A stretch of DNA of 64,000 bases from Pseudomonas wuhanensis (GCF_030687395.1 NZ_CP117430.1:2976001-3040000), one strand, 5' to 3'; shown: positions 26,043 to 35,438, counted from the stretch's first letter. Program-made: numbers and translations. Notes: generated by a model not told the origin, from the sequence alone.

Positions 26043-26531
26043 TCAGGCCTGGTAGACCTTTTTCAGCAGCCTGAGCAGCTCTTCGCGTTCCTGGCTGTCG
26101 AGGTTGGACGTTGCATCCATGTCGCTCTCGGCGGCGATCAGTTTTAGCTCCTTGAGCAGGGCCTCGCCGGTCTTGCTGAGAAAAATCCCATAGGAGCGCT
26201 TGTCCGGTTTGCAGCGCACCCGCACCGCCAATGCCCGGCTTTCCAGTTTGTTCAGCAGCGGCACCACTTGCGGTGGCTCGATGGTCAAGGCCTTGGCCAG
26301 GTCGGCCTGCATCAACCCGGGGTTCTGGTCGATGATCGCCAGGGCCGAGAACTGGGCCGGTCGCAAGTCGTGGGCCGAGAGCCGGCCAATGAGGTTCTGG
26401 AACAGTTTCAGCTGCGCCCGGCGCATGGCGTAACCGATCAGGTCGTCCAGGGCGGAATCCAGCGGCGCCTGGGTTTCGGCGCTGTCGGCAGGGGCCTCGG
26501 GGGCGGCGGCAATCTTGGAAGACTTGGCCAT
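26043..26531 (-). CDS. ferR: MarR-family repressor of ferulate catabolism
   Basis: 162 residues; an unusual Ala/Pro-rich N-terminal extension (1-25) precedes a MarR winged helix with LRPAQFSALAIIDQNPG, the recognition region LAKALTIEPPQVVPLLNKLE and a wing RVRCKPDKRSYGI. It is divergent from ech, the arrangement known for FerR in P. fluorescens BF13, where feruloyl-CoA is the inducer. A near-perfect palindrome overlaps the ech -35 box. The symbol is assigned by this context; the same protein may also bind the copies at 11771 and 13693. Confidence 0.8.
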   Translation of the reverse strand: MAKSSKIAAAPEAPADSAETQAPLDSALDDLIGYAMRRAQLKLFQNLIGRLSAHDLRPAQFSALAIIDQNPGLMQADLAKALTIEPPQVVPLLNKLESRALAVRVRCKPDKRSYGIFLSKTGEALLKELKLIAAESDMDATSNLDSQEREELLRLLKKVYQA

Positions 26532-26668
26532 TGCAGGGTGAATCCTCAGCTGGCGGTTAAGAAGACTATCTAGTTTGCCGAGATTGGCCGTGGATAGCCA
26601 CGACCTCTTTCATATCTCTGCGCGCTGCGCCCGTTTCAGGCACGAAAACAGTTCGGTTAATTTTATTA

Positions 26669-26689
26669 ATAGTTAATTGACATAACTAT
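26669..26689. promoter_or_regulatory. MarR-type operator overlapping the ech promoter
   Basis: ATAGTTA-N7-TAACTAT, perfect 7-bp arms. A consensus -35 TTGACA (26677-26682) lies inside it, with TAGTTT 17 nt further as a weak -10 (26700-26705). A repressor bound here would block polymerase. The copy at 11771 is identical except for one spacer base. Confidence 0.75.
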
Positions 26690-26742
26690 ATTTGCGGTTT
26701 AGTTTTTACCCATCGTCAAGCCAAGAACAAGAGAGCATCACC

Positions 26743-27573
26743 ATGAGCAATTACGAAGGTCGCTGGACAACGGTCAAAGTGGAAGTCGAGGAAGGCATCG
26801 CCTGGGTCATCCTCAACCGCCCGGAAAAACGCAATGCCATGAGCCCGACCCTGAACCGCGAGATGATCGACGTTCTGGAAACCCTGGAGCAGGATCCAGA
26901 CGCCGGTGTGCTGGTGCTGACCGGCGCGGGCGAAGCCTGGACCGCGGGCATGGACCTCAAGGAATACTTTCGCGAAGTGGACGCCGGCCCGGAAATCCTT
27001 CAGGAAAAAATCCGCCGCGAAGCCTCTCAATGGCAATGGAAACTGCTGCGCATGTACGCCAAGCCGACCATCGCCATGGTCAACGGCTGGTGCTTCGGTG
27101 GCGGTTTCAGCCCGCTGGTGGCCTGCGACCTGGCGATCTGCGCCGATGAAGCGACCTTCGGCCTGTCGGAAATCAACTGGGGCATCCCGCCGGGCAACCT
27201 GGTGAGCAAGGCCATGGCTGACACCGTGGGCCATCGCCAGTCGCTGTACTACATCATGACCGGCAAGACCTTTGACGGGCAGAAAGCCGCCGAGATGGGC
27301 CTGGTCAACGAGAGTGTTCCGCTGGCGCAATTGCGTGAAGTGACGATCGAACTGGCGCGTAACCTGCTGGAGAAAAACCCGGTGGTGCTGCGCGCGGCCA
27401 AGCATGGCTTCAAGCGTTGCCGCGAACTCACTTGGGAGCAGAACGAAGATTACCTGTACGCCAAGCTCGATCAGTCGCGCCTGCTGGACACCGAAGGTGG
27501 CCGCGAGCAGGGCATGAAGCAGTTCCTCGACGACAAGAGCATCAAGCCCGGTTTGCAGGCTTATAAACGCTGA
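26743..27573 (+). CDS. ech: Feruloyl-CoA (p-hydroxycinnamoyl-CoA) hydratase/lyase
   Basis: Converts feruloyl-CoA to vanillin and acetyl-CoA by hydration and retro-aldol cleavage. 276 residues, exactly the length of HCHL from P. fluorescens AN103. All four functional residues reported for that enzyme are at the same numbers: Tyr75, Ser123, Glu143 and Tyr239. Crotonase oxyanion segments AWTAGMDL and GWCFGGG are present. ATG 26743 follows GAGAG; the longer frame from 26692 would start inside the operator region. First gene of the ech-vdh-fcs run, under the MarR-type operator. Confidence 0.96.
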   Translation: MSNYEGRWTTVKVEVEEGIAWVILNRPEKRNAMSPTLNREMIDVLETLEQDPDAGVLVLTGAGEAWTAGMDLKEYFREVDAGPEILQEKIRREASQWQWKLLRMYAKPTIAMVNGWCFGGGFSPLVACDLAICADEATFGLSEINWGIPPGNLVSKAMADTVGHRQSLYYIMTGKTFDGQKAAEMGLVNESVPLAQLREVTIELARNLLEKNPVVLRAAKHGFKRCRELTWEQNEDYLYAKLDQSRLLDTEGGREQGMKQFLDDKSIKPGLQAYKR

Positions 27574-27702
27574 GCCCTGGCGTTGAGAACAAGGCGAGCT
27601 GGCCGGGCGATCGAGCGTCCGCCAGCTGTTCGCCCCGGCGCCCAGGCGCTACTGTGAACCCCTCGACTGTATTCCCGATAAAGACAATAAAGAGGAATCA
27701 CC

Positions 27703-29151
27703 ATGCTGGACGTGCCCCTGCTGATCGGCGGCCAGTCGTGCCCCGCCCGAGACGGTCGAACCTTCGAACGGCGTAATCCGGTGACCGGCGAAGTCGTGTC
27801 GCGAGTTGCCGCCGCCACCCTGGAAGATGCCGATGCTGCCGTTGCTGCGGCTAAAGCGGCATTCCCCGCCTGGGCGGCCCTGGCCCCCAATGAACGACGC
27901 ACTCGGTTGCTGCGCGCGGCCGAGCAGTTGCAGGCCCGCAGCGCGGAATTCATCGCGGCGGCCGGCGAGACCGGCGCCATGGCCAACTGGTACGGCTTCA
28001 ATGTGCATCTGGCCTCCAACATGCTGCGCGAAGCCGCGTGCATGACCACCCAAATCAACGGCGAAGTCATTCCCTCCGATGTGCCCGGCAGCTTCGCCAT
28101 GGCCCTGCGGCAACCCTGCGGCGTGGTGCTGGGCATCGCGCCCTGGAACGCCCCGGTGATCCTCGCCACCCGCGCCATCGCCATGCCGCTGGCCTGCGGC
28201 AACACCGTGGTGCTCAAGGCGTCGGAACTGAGCCCGGCGGTGCACCGGCTGATCGGCCAGGTGTTGCAAGACGCCGGCCTCGGCGATGGCGTGGTCAACG
28301 TCATCAGCAACGCGCCCCAGGATGCTCCGGCGATTGTCGAGCGGTTGATCGCCAACCCGGCGGTGCGTCGGGTCAACTTTACCGGCTCGACCCATGTCGG
28401 GCGCATCGTCGGTGAACTGTCGGCGCGTCATCTCAAACCGGCGTTGCTGGAACTGGGCGGCAAGGCGCCGTTCCTGGTGCTGGAGGATGCCGATCTGGAT
28501 GCAGCGGTGGAGGCCGCAGCCTTCGGCGCCTTCTTCAACCAGGGACAGATTTGCATGTCCACCGAGCGCCTGATCGTCGATGCCAAGGTGGCCGATGCCT
28601 TTGTTGCCAAACTGGCGGCGAAGATCGCCACCTTGCCCGCCGGCAACCCCAATGCCGAAGGTTCGGTGCTCGGTTCTCTGGTGGACAGCAGCGCAGGTGA
28701 ACGCATCAAACTGTTGATCGACGATGCCCTCGACAAGGGCGCAACCCTGGTCACGGGTGGCCAGCTGGAGGGCAGCATTCTGCAGCCGACCTTGCTCGAT
28801 GGCGTCACCGACGCCATGCGTCTGTACCGCGAAGAGTCCTTTGGCCCGGTGGCGGTGGTGCTGCGCGGTGAGGGCGACGAAGAGCTGCTGCGCCTGGCCA
28901 ACGATTCCGAGTTCGGCTTGTCGGCGGCGATCTTCAGTCGCGACACCGGCCGTGCGCTGGCCATGGCCCAGCGAGTCGAGTCGGGCATCTGCCACATCAA
29001 CGGCCCGACCGTGCACGACGAGGCGCAGATGCCGTTCGGCGGGGTCAAGTCCAGCGGCTATGGCAGTTTTGGCGGCAAGGCGTCCATCGAGCACTTCACC
29101 CAATTGCGTTGGGTGACCTTGCAGAACGGACCGCGGCACTACCCGATCTGA
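27703..29151 (+). CDS. vdh: Vanillin dehydrogenase
   Basis: NAD-dependent oxidation of vanillin to vanillate. 482 residues of the ALDH superfamily with Asn149 (APWNAP), Glu250 (ELGGKAP) and Cys284 (GQICMSTER) as catalytic residues, and FTGSTHVGR for the cofactor. AGAGGA precedes the ATG. It follows ech by 129 nt, and the intergenic gap has no terminator that I can see. The length and order match the ferulate clusters of fluorescent pseudomonads. Confidence 0.92.
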   Translation: MLDVPLLIGGQSCPARDGRTFERRNPVTGEVVSRVAAATLEDADAAVAAAKAAFPAWAALAPNERRTRLLRAAEQLQARSAEFIAAAGETGAMANWYGFNVHLASNMLREAACMTTQINGEVIPSDVPGSFAMALRQPCGVVLGIAPWNAPVILATRAIAMPLACGNTVVLKASELSPAVHRLIGQVLQDAGLGDGVVNVISNAPQDAPAIVERLIANPAVRRVNFTGSTHVGRIVGELSARHLKPALLELGGKAPFLVLEDADLDAAVEAAAFGAFFNQGQICMSTERLIVDAKVADAFVAKLAAKIATLPAGNPNAEGSVLGSLVDSSAGERIKLLIDDALDKGATLVTGGQLEGSILQPTLLDGVTDAMRLYREESFGPVAVVLRGEGDEELLRLANDSEFGLSAAIFSRDTGRALAMAQRVESGICHINGPTVHDEAQMPFGGVKSSGYGSFGGKASIEHFTQLRWVTLQNGPRHYPI

Positions 29152-29279
29152 GCAGCCGTCGCAGCGTCGGGCGACGCACGCTTGAGAGCGATCGTCGCCC
29201 GCGTGCACGCCAGACATAACAATAACAAGGCTGCGATGCCCCGGTTGACCGCTTCCCGGCGGACCGGTGGCGTGCCTTG

Positions 29280-31178
29280 ATGGAGAACAAGCACGTGAGT
29301 TCCGAATTCAGATCGCCACCCCAGACCGAGGCCAACGCGCCGCGCTATCGCCAGGTGTCCATCGGCCGCCCTGCGGTCGAGGTCAGCGAGGAGCAGGGCA
29401 TATTGCATATGCGCTCCCTGGAGCCCTTGGCCGAGTTGCCCGTACGCTTGCTCGATCGCCTGGTGCATTGGGCCCGGGTGCGCCCGCAACAGACCTTTAT
29501 CGCCGCTCGCCAGGAGGGCGGCGACTGGCGCCGGGTGAGTTACGCCGAGATGCTGACCAGTGTCCGCGCCATTGCCCAAAGCCTATTGGGTTATGGGCTT
29601 TCGGCAGAGCGCCCGCTGGCGATCCTCTCGGGCAACGACATCGAGCATTTACAGATTGCCCTGGGCGCGATGTATGCCGGGATTCCTTATTGCCCGGTCT
29701 CTCCTGCCTATTCGTTGTTGTCCCAGGATTTCGCCAAGCTGCGGCATGTCTGCAATTTGTTGCAGCCGGGCCTGGTGTTCGTCAGCGACGCCGCGGTCTA
29801 TCAGCGGGCGATCGATGCGGTGCTGCCGGCCGAAACGCCGCTGATCAGCGTGCGCGGCCAAATACCGGGTCGCAATCAGGTGAGTTTTGCCAGCCTGCTG
29901 GCGCAGCCCGGTGGTGCCGAGGCCGATTGCGCCTTCACGGCTACCGGGCCGGACAGCATCGCCAAATTTCTGTTTACCTCAGGCTCCACCAAACTGCCCA
30001 AGGCAGTGATCACCACCCAGCGCATGCTCTGCGCCAACCAGCAGATGCTGTTGCAGACCTTTCCGGTGTTCGGCGAAGAACCTCCGGTGCTGGTGGACTG
30101 GTTGCCGTGGAATCACACCTTCGGCGGCAGCCACAACGTCGGCATCGTGCTGTACAACGGCGGCACCTTTTACCTGGACGACGGCAAGCCGACCGTCCAG
30201 GGGTTTGCTGAAACACTGCGCAACCTCAAGGAAATATCGCCCACCGCGTACCTCACCGTGCCCAAGGGCTGGGAAGAACTGGTCAACGCGCTGGAGCAGG
30301 ATGGCGAGTTGCGCGAATGTTTCTTCTCGCGCATGAAGCTGTTCTTTTTCGCCGCCGCCGGTTTGTCCCAACGGGTTTGGGATCGCCTGGACCGGGTCGC
30401 CGAACAGCATTGTGGCGAACGCATTCGCATGATGGCCGGGCTCGGCATGACCGAGGCGTCGCCGTCCTGCACGTTCACCACCGGGCCGCTGTCCATGGCC
30501 GGCTATATCGGCCTGCCGGCTCCCGGTTGCGAAGTGCGCTTGGTGCCGGTGGACGGCAAGCTGGAGGGGCGTTTTCGCGGGCCGCACATCATGCCCGGTT
30601 ACTGGCGCGCGCCGCAGCAGACTGCCGAGGTGTTCGACGAACAGGGTTTCTACTGTTCCGGCGATGCGCTGAAACTGGCTGACCCCCGTGATCCGCAACT
30701 GGGACTGATGTTCGACGGGCGCATCGCCGAGGACTTCAAACTCAGCTCCGGCGTGTTTGTCAGCGTCGGCCCGCTGCGCAATCGCGCGGTGCTAGAAGGT
30801 ACGCCCTATGTTCAGGACTTGGTGGTGGCCGCGCCGGATCGCGAATGCCTGGGTGCACTGGTCTTTCCCCGGATGTATGAATGCCGACGTCTGGCCGGCT
30901 TGAGTGCCCACGCCAGCGATGCCGAGGTCCTGGCCAGCGCGCCGGTGCGTCAGTGGTTCAGCGATTGGCTACAGCGGCTCAACCGCGACGCCACCGGTAA
31001 TGCCAGCCGCCTGGAATGGATCGCGCTGCTCGACGAACCCGCCTCTATCGACCGCGGGGAAATCACCGACAAGGGCTCAATCAACCAGCGCGCGGTGCTG
31101 CAATGGCGCGCCGACAAGGTCGAGGCGCTGTATCGCGGCGAAGAACCTTCCATCCTGCGTGCCGGACCTCTGTCGTGA
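29280..31178 (+). CDS. fcs: Feruloyl-CoA synthetase
   Basis: Activates ferulate (and related hydroxycinnamates) to the CoA thioester with ATP. About 632 residues, ANL superfamily: P-loop FTSGSTKLPKAV (about 230-241), VDWLPWNHTFGGSHN, and motif GLGMTEASPSC before the hinge. ATG 29280 is one choice; GTG 29295 has GGAG 9 nt upstream and is also plausible, giving a protein five residues shorter. Its stop overlaps the GTG start of aat. The product is the substrate of Ech and the probable inducer of the MarR regulator. Confidence 0.92.
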   Translation: MENKHVSSEFRSPPQTEANAPRYRQVSIGRPAVEVSEEQGILHMRSLEPLAELPVRLLDRLVHWARVRPQQTFIAARQEGGDWRRVSYAEMLTSVRAIAQSLLGYGLSAERPLAILSGNDIEHLQIALGAMYAGIPYCPVSPAYSLLSQDFAKLRHVCNLLQPGLVFVSDAAVYQRAIDAVLPAETPLISVRGQIPGRNQVSFASLLAQPGGAEADCAFTATGPDSIAKFLFTSGSTKLPKAVITTQRMLCANQQMLLQTFPVFGEEPPVLVDWLPWNHTFGGSHNVGIVLYNGGTFYLDDGKPTVQGFAETLRNLKEISPTAYLTVPKGWEELVNALEQDGELRECFFSRMKLFFFAAAGLSQRVWDRLDRVAEQHCGERIRMMAGLGMTEASPSCTFTTGPLSMAGYIGLPAPGCEVRLVPVDGKLEGRFRGPHIMPGYWRAPQQTAEVFDEQGFYCSGDALKLADPRDPQLGLMFDGRIAEDFKLSSGVFVSVGPLRNRAVLEGTPYVQDLVVAAPDRECLGALVFPRMYECRRLAGLSAHASDAEVLASAPVRQWFSDWLQRLNRDATGNASRLEWIALLDEPASIDRGEITDKGSINQRAVLQWRADKVEALYRGEEPSILRAGPLS

Positions 31179-32416
31179 GCAGCGCGGGGCAGTATTCGAG
31201 CTTTAGCGATGTGGCGATTTTCGAAGCACTGCGCACGCCTTGGGTCGATCTCGGTGGGGCCTTGGCCCAGGTTTCGCCGATCGACCTGGGGATCAAGGTC
31301 GGGCGCGAGGTGCTGGCCCGCGCGGCTATTGATCCATCCTCGGTCGATAGCGTGCTCGCCGGCTCGATGGCTCAGGCCAGTTTTGATGCTTACCTGCTGC
31401 CTCGGCATATCGGCCTTTACAGTGGCGTGCCGCAAGAGACTCCGGCGCTGGGTGTGCAGCGCATCTGCGCCACCGGTTTCGAACTCTTGCGGCAGGCCGC
31501 CAGGCAGCTGGATGACGGTGTGCAATTAGCCTTGTGTGTGGCGGCCGAATCGATGTCGCGTAACCCGATTGCCGCTTACACCCACCGCAGCGGTTTCCGG
31601 CTCGGTGCCGAGGTGGCGTTCAAGGATTTTCTCTGGGAAGCCCTCTACGACCCGGCCCCAGGCGTCGACATGATCACCACCGCCGACAACCTGGCTCGGC
31701 GGCATGGTCTGAGCCGCGAAGAAGTGGATCGGTTCGCCCTCGACAGCCATCAATTGGCGCTGCAGGCCCAGGCTGACGGCTGGTTTGAACCGGAGCTGGT
31801 GGCGCTCGGCAATGAGCGCTTTGAACTGGCCGGCTATCAGCCACGCAGTATCCAGTTGCCACGGGGTGTAGACCGCGTGACTCGCGATAGTCATCCGCGA
31901 CCCACCGATCTGGACACCTTGGGCCGGTTGCGGGCGGTGCATGTGGGTGGTGTGCAAACGGCCGGCAACAGTTGCGCGGTGGTTGATGGCGCGGCGGCCG
32001 CGCTGGTGGGGCGAGCCTCTGCGGCCCGGCGTCCGGTATTGGCTCATTTGCTGGCGAGTGCCGTGGTAGGCGTGGCACCGGAATTCATGGGGATAGGGCC
32101 GGCGCCAGCCATCCAGTTGCTCTTGCAACGTAGCGGGATGTCCCTTGGCGAAATCGGTTTGCTGGAGATCAATGAGGCCCAGGCCGCTCAGGTATTGGCT
32201 GTGGCCCAGGCGCTTGAACTGGACGGCGACCGGCTCAACCGGCGGGGCGGCTCGATTGCTTTGGGGCATCCTTTGGCCGCTACAGGTTTGCGCCTGGTGC
32301 TGACCCTGGCCAGGCAACTGCGCGAGGGTAATCTGCGTTATGGCATCGCCGCCGCGTGTGTCGGTGGCGGGCAGGGCATGGCTCTGCTGATCGAAAACCC
32401 GGCCTATCAAGGCTGA
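31175..32416 (+). CDS. aat: Thiolase (beta-ketothiolase Aat)
   Basis: 413 residues from a GTG overlapping the fcs stop (GTGA). Thiolase signatures: nucleophile Cys98 in RICATGFE, GGSIALGHPLAATG with the catalytic His, and AACVGGGQGMA with the second Cys. In the ferulate cluster of Pseudomonas sp. HR199 the equivalent gene was called aat; it would serve a beta-oxidative branch but is not needed for the Ech route. Any upstream in-frame start would lie deep inside fcs and has no ribosome site. Confidence 0.87.
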   Translation: MSSAGQYSSFSDVAIFEALRTPWVDLGGALAQVSPIDLGIKVGREVLARAAIDPSSVDSVLAGSMAQASFDAYLLPRHIGLYSGVPQETPALGVQRICATGFELLRQAARQLDDGVQLALCVAAESMSRNPIAAYTHRSGFRLGAEVAFKDFLWEALYDPAPGVDMITTADNLARRHGLSREEVDRFALDSHQLALQAQADGWFEPELVALGNERFELAGYQPRSIQLPRGVDRVTRDSHPRPTDLDTLGRLRAVHVGGVQTAGNSCAVVDGAAAALVGRASAARRPVLAHLLASAVVGVAPEFMGIGPAPAIQLLLQRSGMSLGEIGLLEINEAQAAQVLAVAQALELDGDRLNRRGGSIALGHPLAATGLRLVLTLARQLREGNLRYGIAAACVGGGQGMALLIENPAYQG

Positions 32417-32499
32417 GGCAGAACACCGCGGCCTCTGCCCAAACCTGGCGTCACTCTCTTGCGTTACTATGCAGACCCACCTTTCTGGAAGTTGCCTGG

Positions 32500-33213
32500 A
32501 TGAGTAAGCCCGGTCAAACGGTGCTGGTCGCATTGCGCAAAATGATCGCCTCGGGCGAGCTGGCGGCGGGCGAGCGGTTGATGGAAATCCCTACGGCGGA
32601 GTTGTTCGGTGTTTCGCGGATGCCGGTGCGCATGGCGTTCCGCACGCTGGAGCAGGAAGGCTTGCTGGTGCGTTTTGGCGGGCGCGGGTTTCAGGTGCGT
32701 TCGGTCAGCCCCGATGACATTGCCGGTGCGGTTGAAGTGCGAGGTGTACTCGAAGGCCTGGCGGCGCGTCAGACCGCCGAGCGCGGGCTATCGGACGAAG
32801 CCCGGGCGACCCTCGAACAATGCCTGATGCAGGGTGATCAACTGTTCGACAAAGGGTACGTGACCATAGAAGACCTGGAGGTCTATCACGACCTCAACAT
32901 GCGTTTTCACGAGGTGATCGTCAAAGGCAGCCACAACCCGGCGATCGCTGATGCCCTGGCGCGCAACGACCATTTGCCCTTCGCTTCGGTGACCGCCCTG
33001 GCCGTGGACCGCAACGACATGGTGCGGGAATATCGACGCTTCAACTATGCCCACATGCAACACCACTCGGTGTTCGATGCCCTGGTCAATCGCCAGGGCG
33101 CGCGTGCCGAAGCGATCATGCGCGAACACGCCAATGCCACATTGCGCTATGCCGAGATCTTCGGCTCAGCGACGGCTGACGAGCGGATGAAGGTCATTCT
33201 CCGCTCGGAATAG
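32500..33213 (+). CDS. vanR: GntR-family regulator VanR
   Basis: 237 residues: winged helix at about 8-75 (GERLMEIPTAELFGVSRMPV, wing GGRGFQVR) and an FCD domain with DLNMRFHEVIVKGSHNP and a second metal-type His segment MQHHSVFDAL. GGAAG lies 8 nt upstream of ATG 32500. It is convergent with vanB, with only 3 nt between them. VanR represses vanAB and responds to vanillate in related bacteria. Two GGATCC-centred sites before vanA match the Caulobacter VanR operator core. Confidence 0.85.
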   Translation: MSKPGQTVLVALRKMIASGELAAGERLMEIPTAELFGVSRMPVRMAFRTLEQEGLLVRFGGRGFQVRSVSPDDIAGAVEVRGVLEGLAARQTAERGLSDEARATLEQCLMQGDQLFDKGYVTIEDLEVYHDLNMRFHEVIVKGSHNPAIADALARNDHLPFASVTALAVDRNDMVREYRRFNYAHMQHHSVFDALVNRQGARAEAIMREHANATLRYAEIFGSATADERMKVILRSE

Positions 33214-33216
33214 GTT

Positions 33217-34167
33217 CTAGATATCCAACACCAGCAGCGGCGTTTTCGAACGCGAGCAGCAAGGGGTGAACTGGTCGTTGCAGGCCTGTTCATCCTCGGT
33301 GAGGAACAGGTCGCGATGCTCCGGTACCCCCTCCAGAACTCGCGTCAGGCAAGTGCCACAAATGCCTTGTTCACAGGAAATGGCGATCTCGATGCCTTGG
33401 TCTTGTAGTACTTGCACCACGCTCTTGTCGGCCGGCACCTCGAAGACCTGGCCGCTGCTGGCGACCTTGATCGAGAAACTGCCATCGGCGCCAGTGTCGA
33501 CGGGCGCGGCGGCGAAGTACTCGCGGTGCAGGCATTGCTCCTGCCAGCCTTCGGCCTTGGCCGTGTCCAGCACGTGCTGCATGAAACCGCCGGGGCCACA
33601 CACGTATAAATGAACGTCGCTCTGAGGCATGGCCAGGACCTTGGCCGCGTCCAGCACGGTCTCGGGTTCCTGATCGAAATGCAGGAACACCCGGTCGGCA
33701 AAAGGCGAGTGCTGCAGGCGTTCGACAAAGGCTGCACGGTCCCGTGATCGGGCACAGTAATGCAGCTCGAAATCCGCGCCACTGTGTGCCAGGCGTTCGG
33801 CCATGCACAGGATCGGCGTGATCCCGATACCGCCAGCGAACAGCAGGCTGCGCCTGGCCTCATGGACCAACGGGAACAGGTTGCGCGGTTCACTGATCGG
33901 CAGGCGCATGCCGGGCTGGATCTGCTCGTGCATGGCCAGTGAACCGCCCCGGGAGGTCGGGTCCTTGAGCACACCGATCAGGTAGCGATGGCGTTCTTCG
34001 GGGTGGTTGCACAGGGAGTATTGCCGGATCAAGCCGCCAGGCAGGTGCACATCGATATGCGCACCGGCGCTGAAGGCCGGCAGCGGTCGGTCATCGACAC
34101 TGGCCAGCTCATAGCTGCAGATGTCGTGGGCTTCGTTGTTGCGCGATACCACCAGCACTTCGATCAT
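33217..34167 (-). CDS. vanB: Vanillate O-demethylase reductase subunit
   Basis: 316 residues, class IA oxygenase reductase. An FMN domain with RQYSLCNHPEE, an NAD domain with AGGIGITPILCMAERL and CGPGGFM, and a C-terminal plant-type [2Fe-2S] domain with cysteines in CEQGICGTC and a distal Cys in FTPCCSRS. It passes electrons from NADH to VanA. ATG overlaps the vanA stop by 4 nt (ATGA). Confidence 0.94.
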   Translation of the reverse strand: MIEVLVVSRNNEAHDICSYELASVDDRPLPAFSAGAHIDVHLPGGLIRQYSLCNHPEERHRYLIGVLKDPTSRGGSLAMHEQIQPGMRLPISEPRNLFPLVHEARRSLLFAGGIGITPILCMAERLAHSGADFELHYCARSRDRAAFVERLQHSPFADRVFLHFDQEPETVLDAAKVLAMPQSDVHLYVCGPGGFMQHVLDTAKAEGWQEQCLHREYFAAAPVDTGADGSFSIKVASSGQVFEVPADKSVVQVLQDQGIEIAISCEQGICGTCLTRVLEGVPEHRDLFLTEDEQACNDQFTPCCSRSKTPLLVLDI

Positions 34168-35210
34168 GCCATTGACTCCTGCGGGGCTTGTTCCTTGGCG
34201 ATCAGGCGCTCCAGAACGCGACGCGACTGTACACCGCCAGCGTCAATATTGAGCTTGAGCAAGCTGCGCGCGGGATGGCTGAGCAGGTTCTGTTGCTGGC
34301 GTTCGAGCATCTCCAGGTCCTCGCTGAAAATCTTGCCCTGTCCCTCGCGAATGCTCGCGGTCAAGGCTTCATCCTGCGGATTGAAGTTGCGCGCCATGCC
34401 CCAGAAGTACCAGATCGAGGTTTCGGTTTCCGGGGTGATGAAGTCGACGACGATGCTCGACGCCTTGAGCTGTTGAGGCGCGTGATAACCGCCATGGCCG
34501 GCATGGGCCACGCCGACTTCGATCAGCACATGGCTAGGCGGGGTGAAGCGGCAGATCTGCCAGCGGTCCACCGGTACATCGTCGGCCAGGTTGTTGCCGC
34601 GCAGGGCCATGCGCCAGAAAGGCGGGGCCATGATGTTTTCCATGTGGCGGGCAGTGACCACCTCGTCGCCGTCGACCGTAGTCACCGGCGGCGCTTCGTC
34701 GATTTCCTTCTGGCCGATGCTGGACGCGTGAACGTAGGTTTCGTGAGTCAGGTCCATCAGGTTGTCGATCATCAGCCGGTAGTCGCACTGGATATGGAAC
34801 AGGCCGCCGCCATAGGCCCACTCGTCACTGACTGCCCATTCCAGGTGATGGATCAGCACCGGATCCGCCAACGCCTGATCACCGGGCCAGACCCAGATAA
34901 ACCCATAGCGCTCGACCACGGCGAACGTCTTGTTGCACGGGAAACCGCGAACCCGCTGCCCGGGCATTTCCACGGTCTTGCCGTCGCAGCCCATCACCAG
35001 GCCGTGATAGCCGCAAACCAGATTGCCGTTTTCCACATAACCCAAAGACAGCGGTGCGCCGCGATGGGGGCAGAAGTCCTCGACGGCCGCTACCTTGCCT
35101 TCGTGCCCGCGGTAAAAAACCATCTTTTCACCACAGATCTGACGGCCTAGCGGCTTGTCGGCGATTTCATCGGGCGTACAGGCGACGTACCAGGTGTTCT
35201 TGGGGTACAT
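34164..35210 (-). CDS. vanA: Vanillate O-demethylase oxygenase subunit
   Basis: Converts vanillate to protocatechuate and formaldehyde. 348 residues, Rieske non-haem oxygenase: Cys47-x-His49 and Cys66-x2-His69 with the standard 16-residue gap bind the [2Fe-2S] cluster; DNLMDLTHETYVH supplies the mononuclear iron histidines. I chose ATG 35210 (GGAG 7 nt upstream); a longer frame would start between the operator copies. First gene of the vanAB operon. Confidence 0.95.
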   Translation of the reverse strand: MYPKNTWYVACTPDEIADKPLGRQICGEKMVFYRGHEGKVAAVEDFCPHRGAPLSLGYVENGNLVCGYHGLVMGCDGKTVEMPGQRVRGFPCNKTFAVVERYGFIWVWPGDQALADPVLIHHLEWAVSDEWAYGGGLFHIQCDYRLMIDNLMDLTHETYVHASSIGQKEIDEAPPVTTVDGDEVVTARHMENIMAPPFWRMALRGNNLADDVPVDRWQICRFTPPSHVLIEVGVAHAGHGGYHAPQQLKASSIVVDFITPETETSIWYFWGMARNFNPQDEALTASIREGQGKIFSEDLEMLERQQQNLLSHPARSLLKLNIDAGGVQSRRVLERLIAKEQAPQESMA

Positions 35211-35241
35211 GGAGATTCTCCAAGGCTGTTTGTTGTTATTT

Positions 35242-35257
35242 AGTGGATCCATTAATG
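35242..35257. promoter_or_regulatory. VanR operator copy 1
   Basis: AGTGGATCCATTAATG, with a TGGATCCA palindromic core like the known ATTGGATCCAAT VanR operator. It ends 32 nt upstream of the vanA start (35210, minus strand). Confidence 0.7.
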
Positions 35258-35304
35258 TTGATTTATGGGGTGTTTGTCAAACTGATTCCGTTTGTTAACG
35301 ATGC

Positions 35305-35320
35305 AGTGGATCCATTGATG
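35305..35320. promoter_or_regulatory. VanR operator copy 2
   Basis: AGTGGATCCATTGATG, differing from copy 1 by one base, in the same orientation and 63 nt away (six helical turns). The pair flanks the likely vanA promoter, which would allow two dimers to bind on one DNA face. Confidence 0.7.
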
Positions 35321-35419
35321 GTTTTACAGCTCTCTGGGCGGGCGAGATCAGTAGCGGGGTCATTACTGCCGATGCCCTTGAAGACCGTTAACGTATTTAC
35401 TGCAAATACATCGCATCAT

Positions 35420-35438
35420 ACAATGAGAAGCATTCCTA
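35420..35438. promoter_or_regulatory. Candidate Fur box
   Basis: ACAATGAGAAGCATTCCTA keeps the AATGA-N-AA-N-CATT pattern of Pseudomonas Fur sites. It is about 60-80 nt upstream of the TonB receptor start, as expected for an iron-repressed promoter. Confidence 0.55.
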
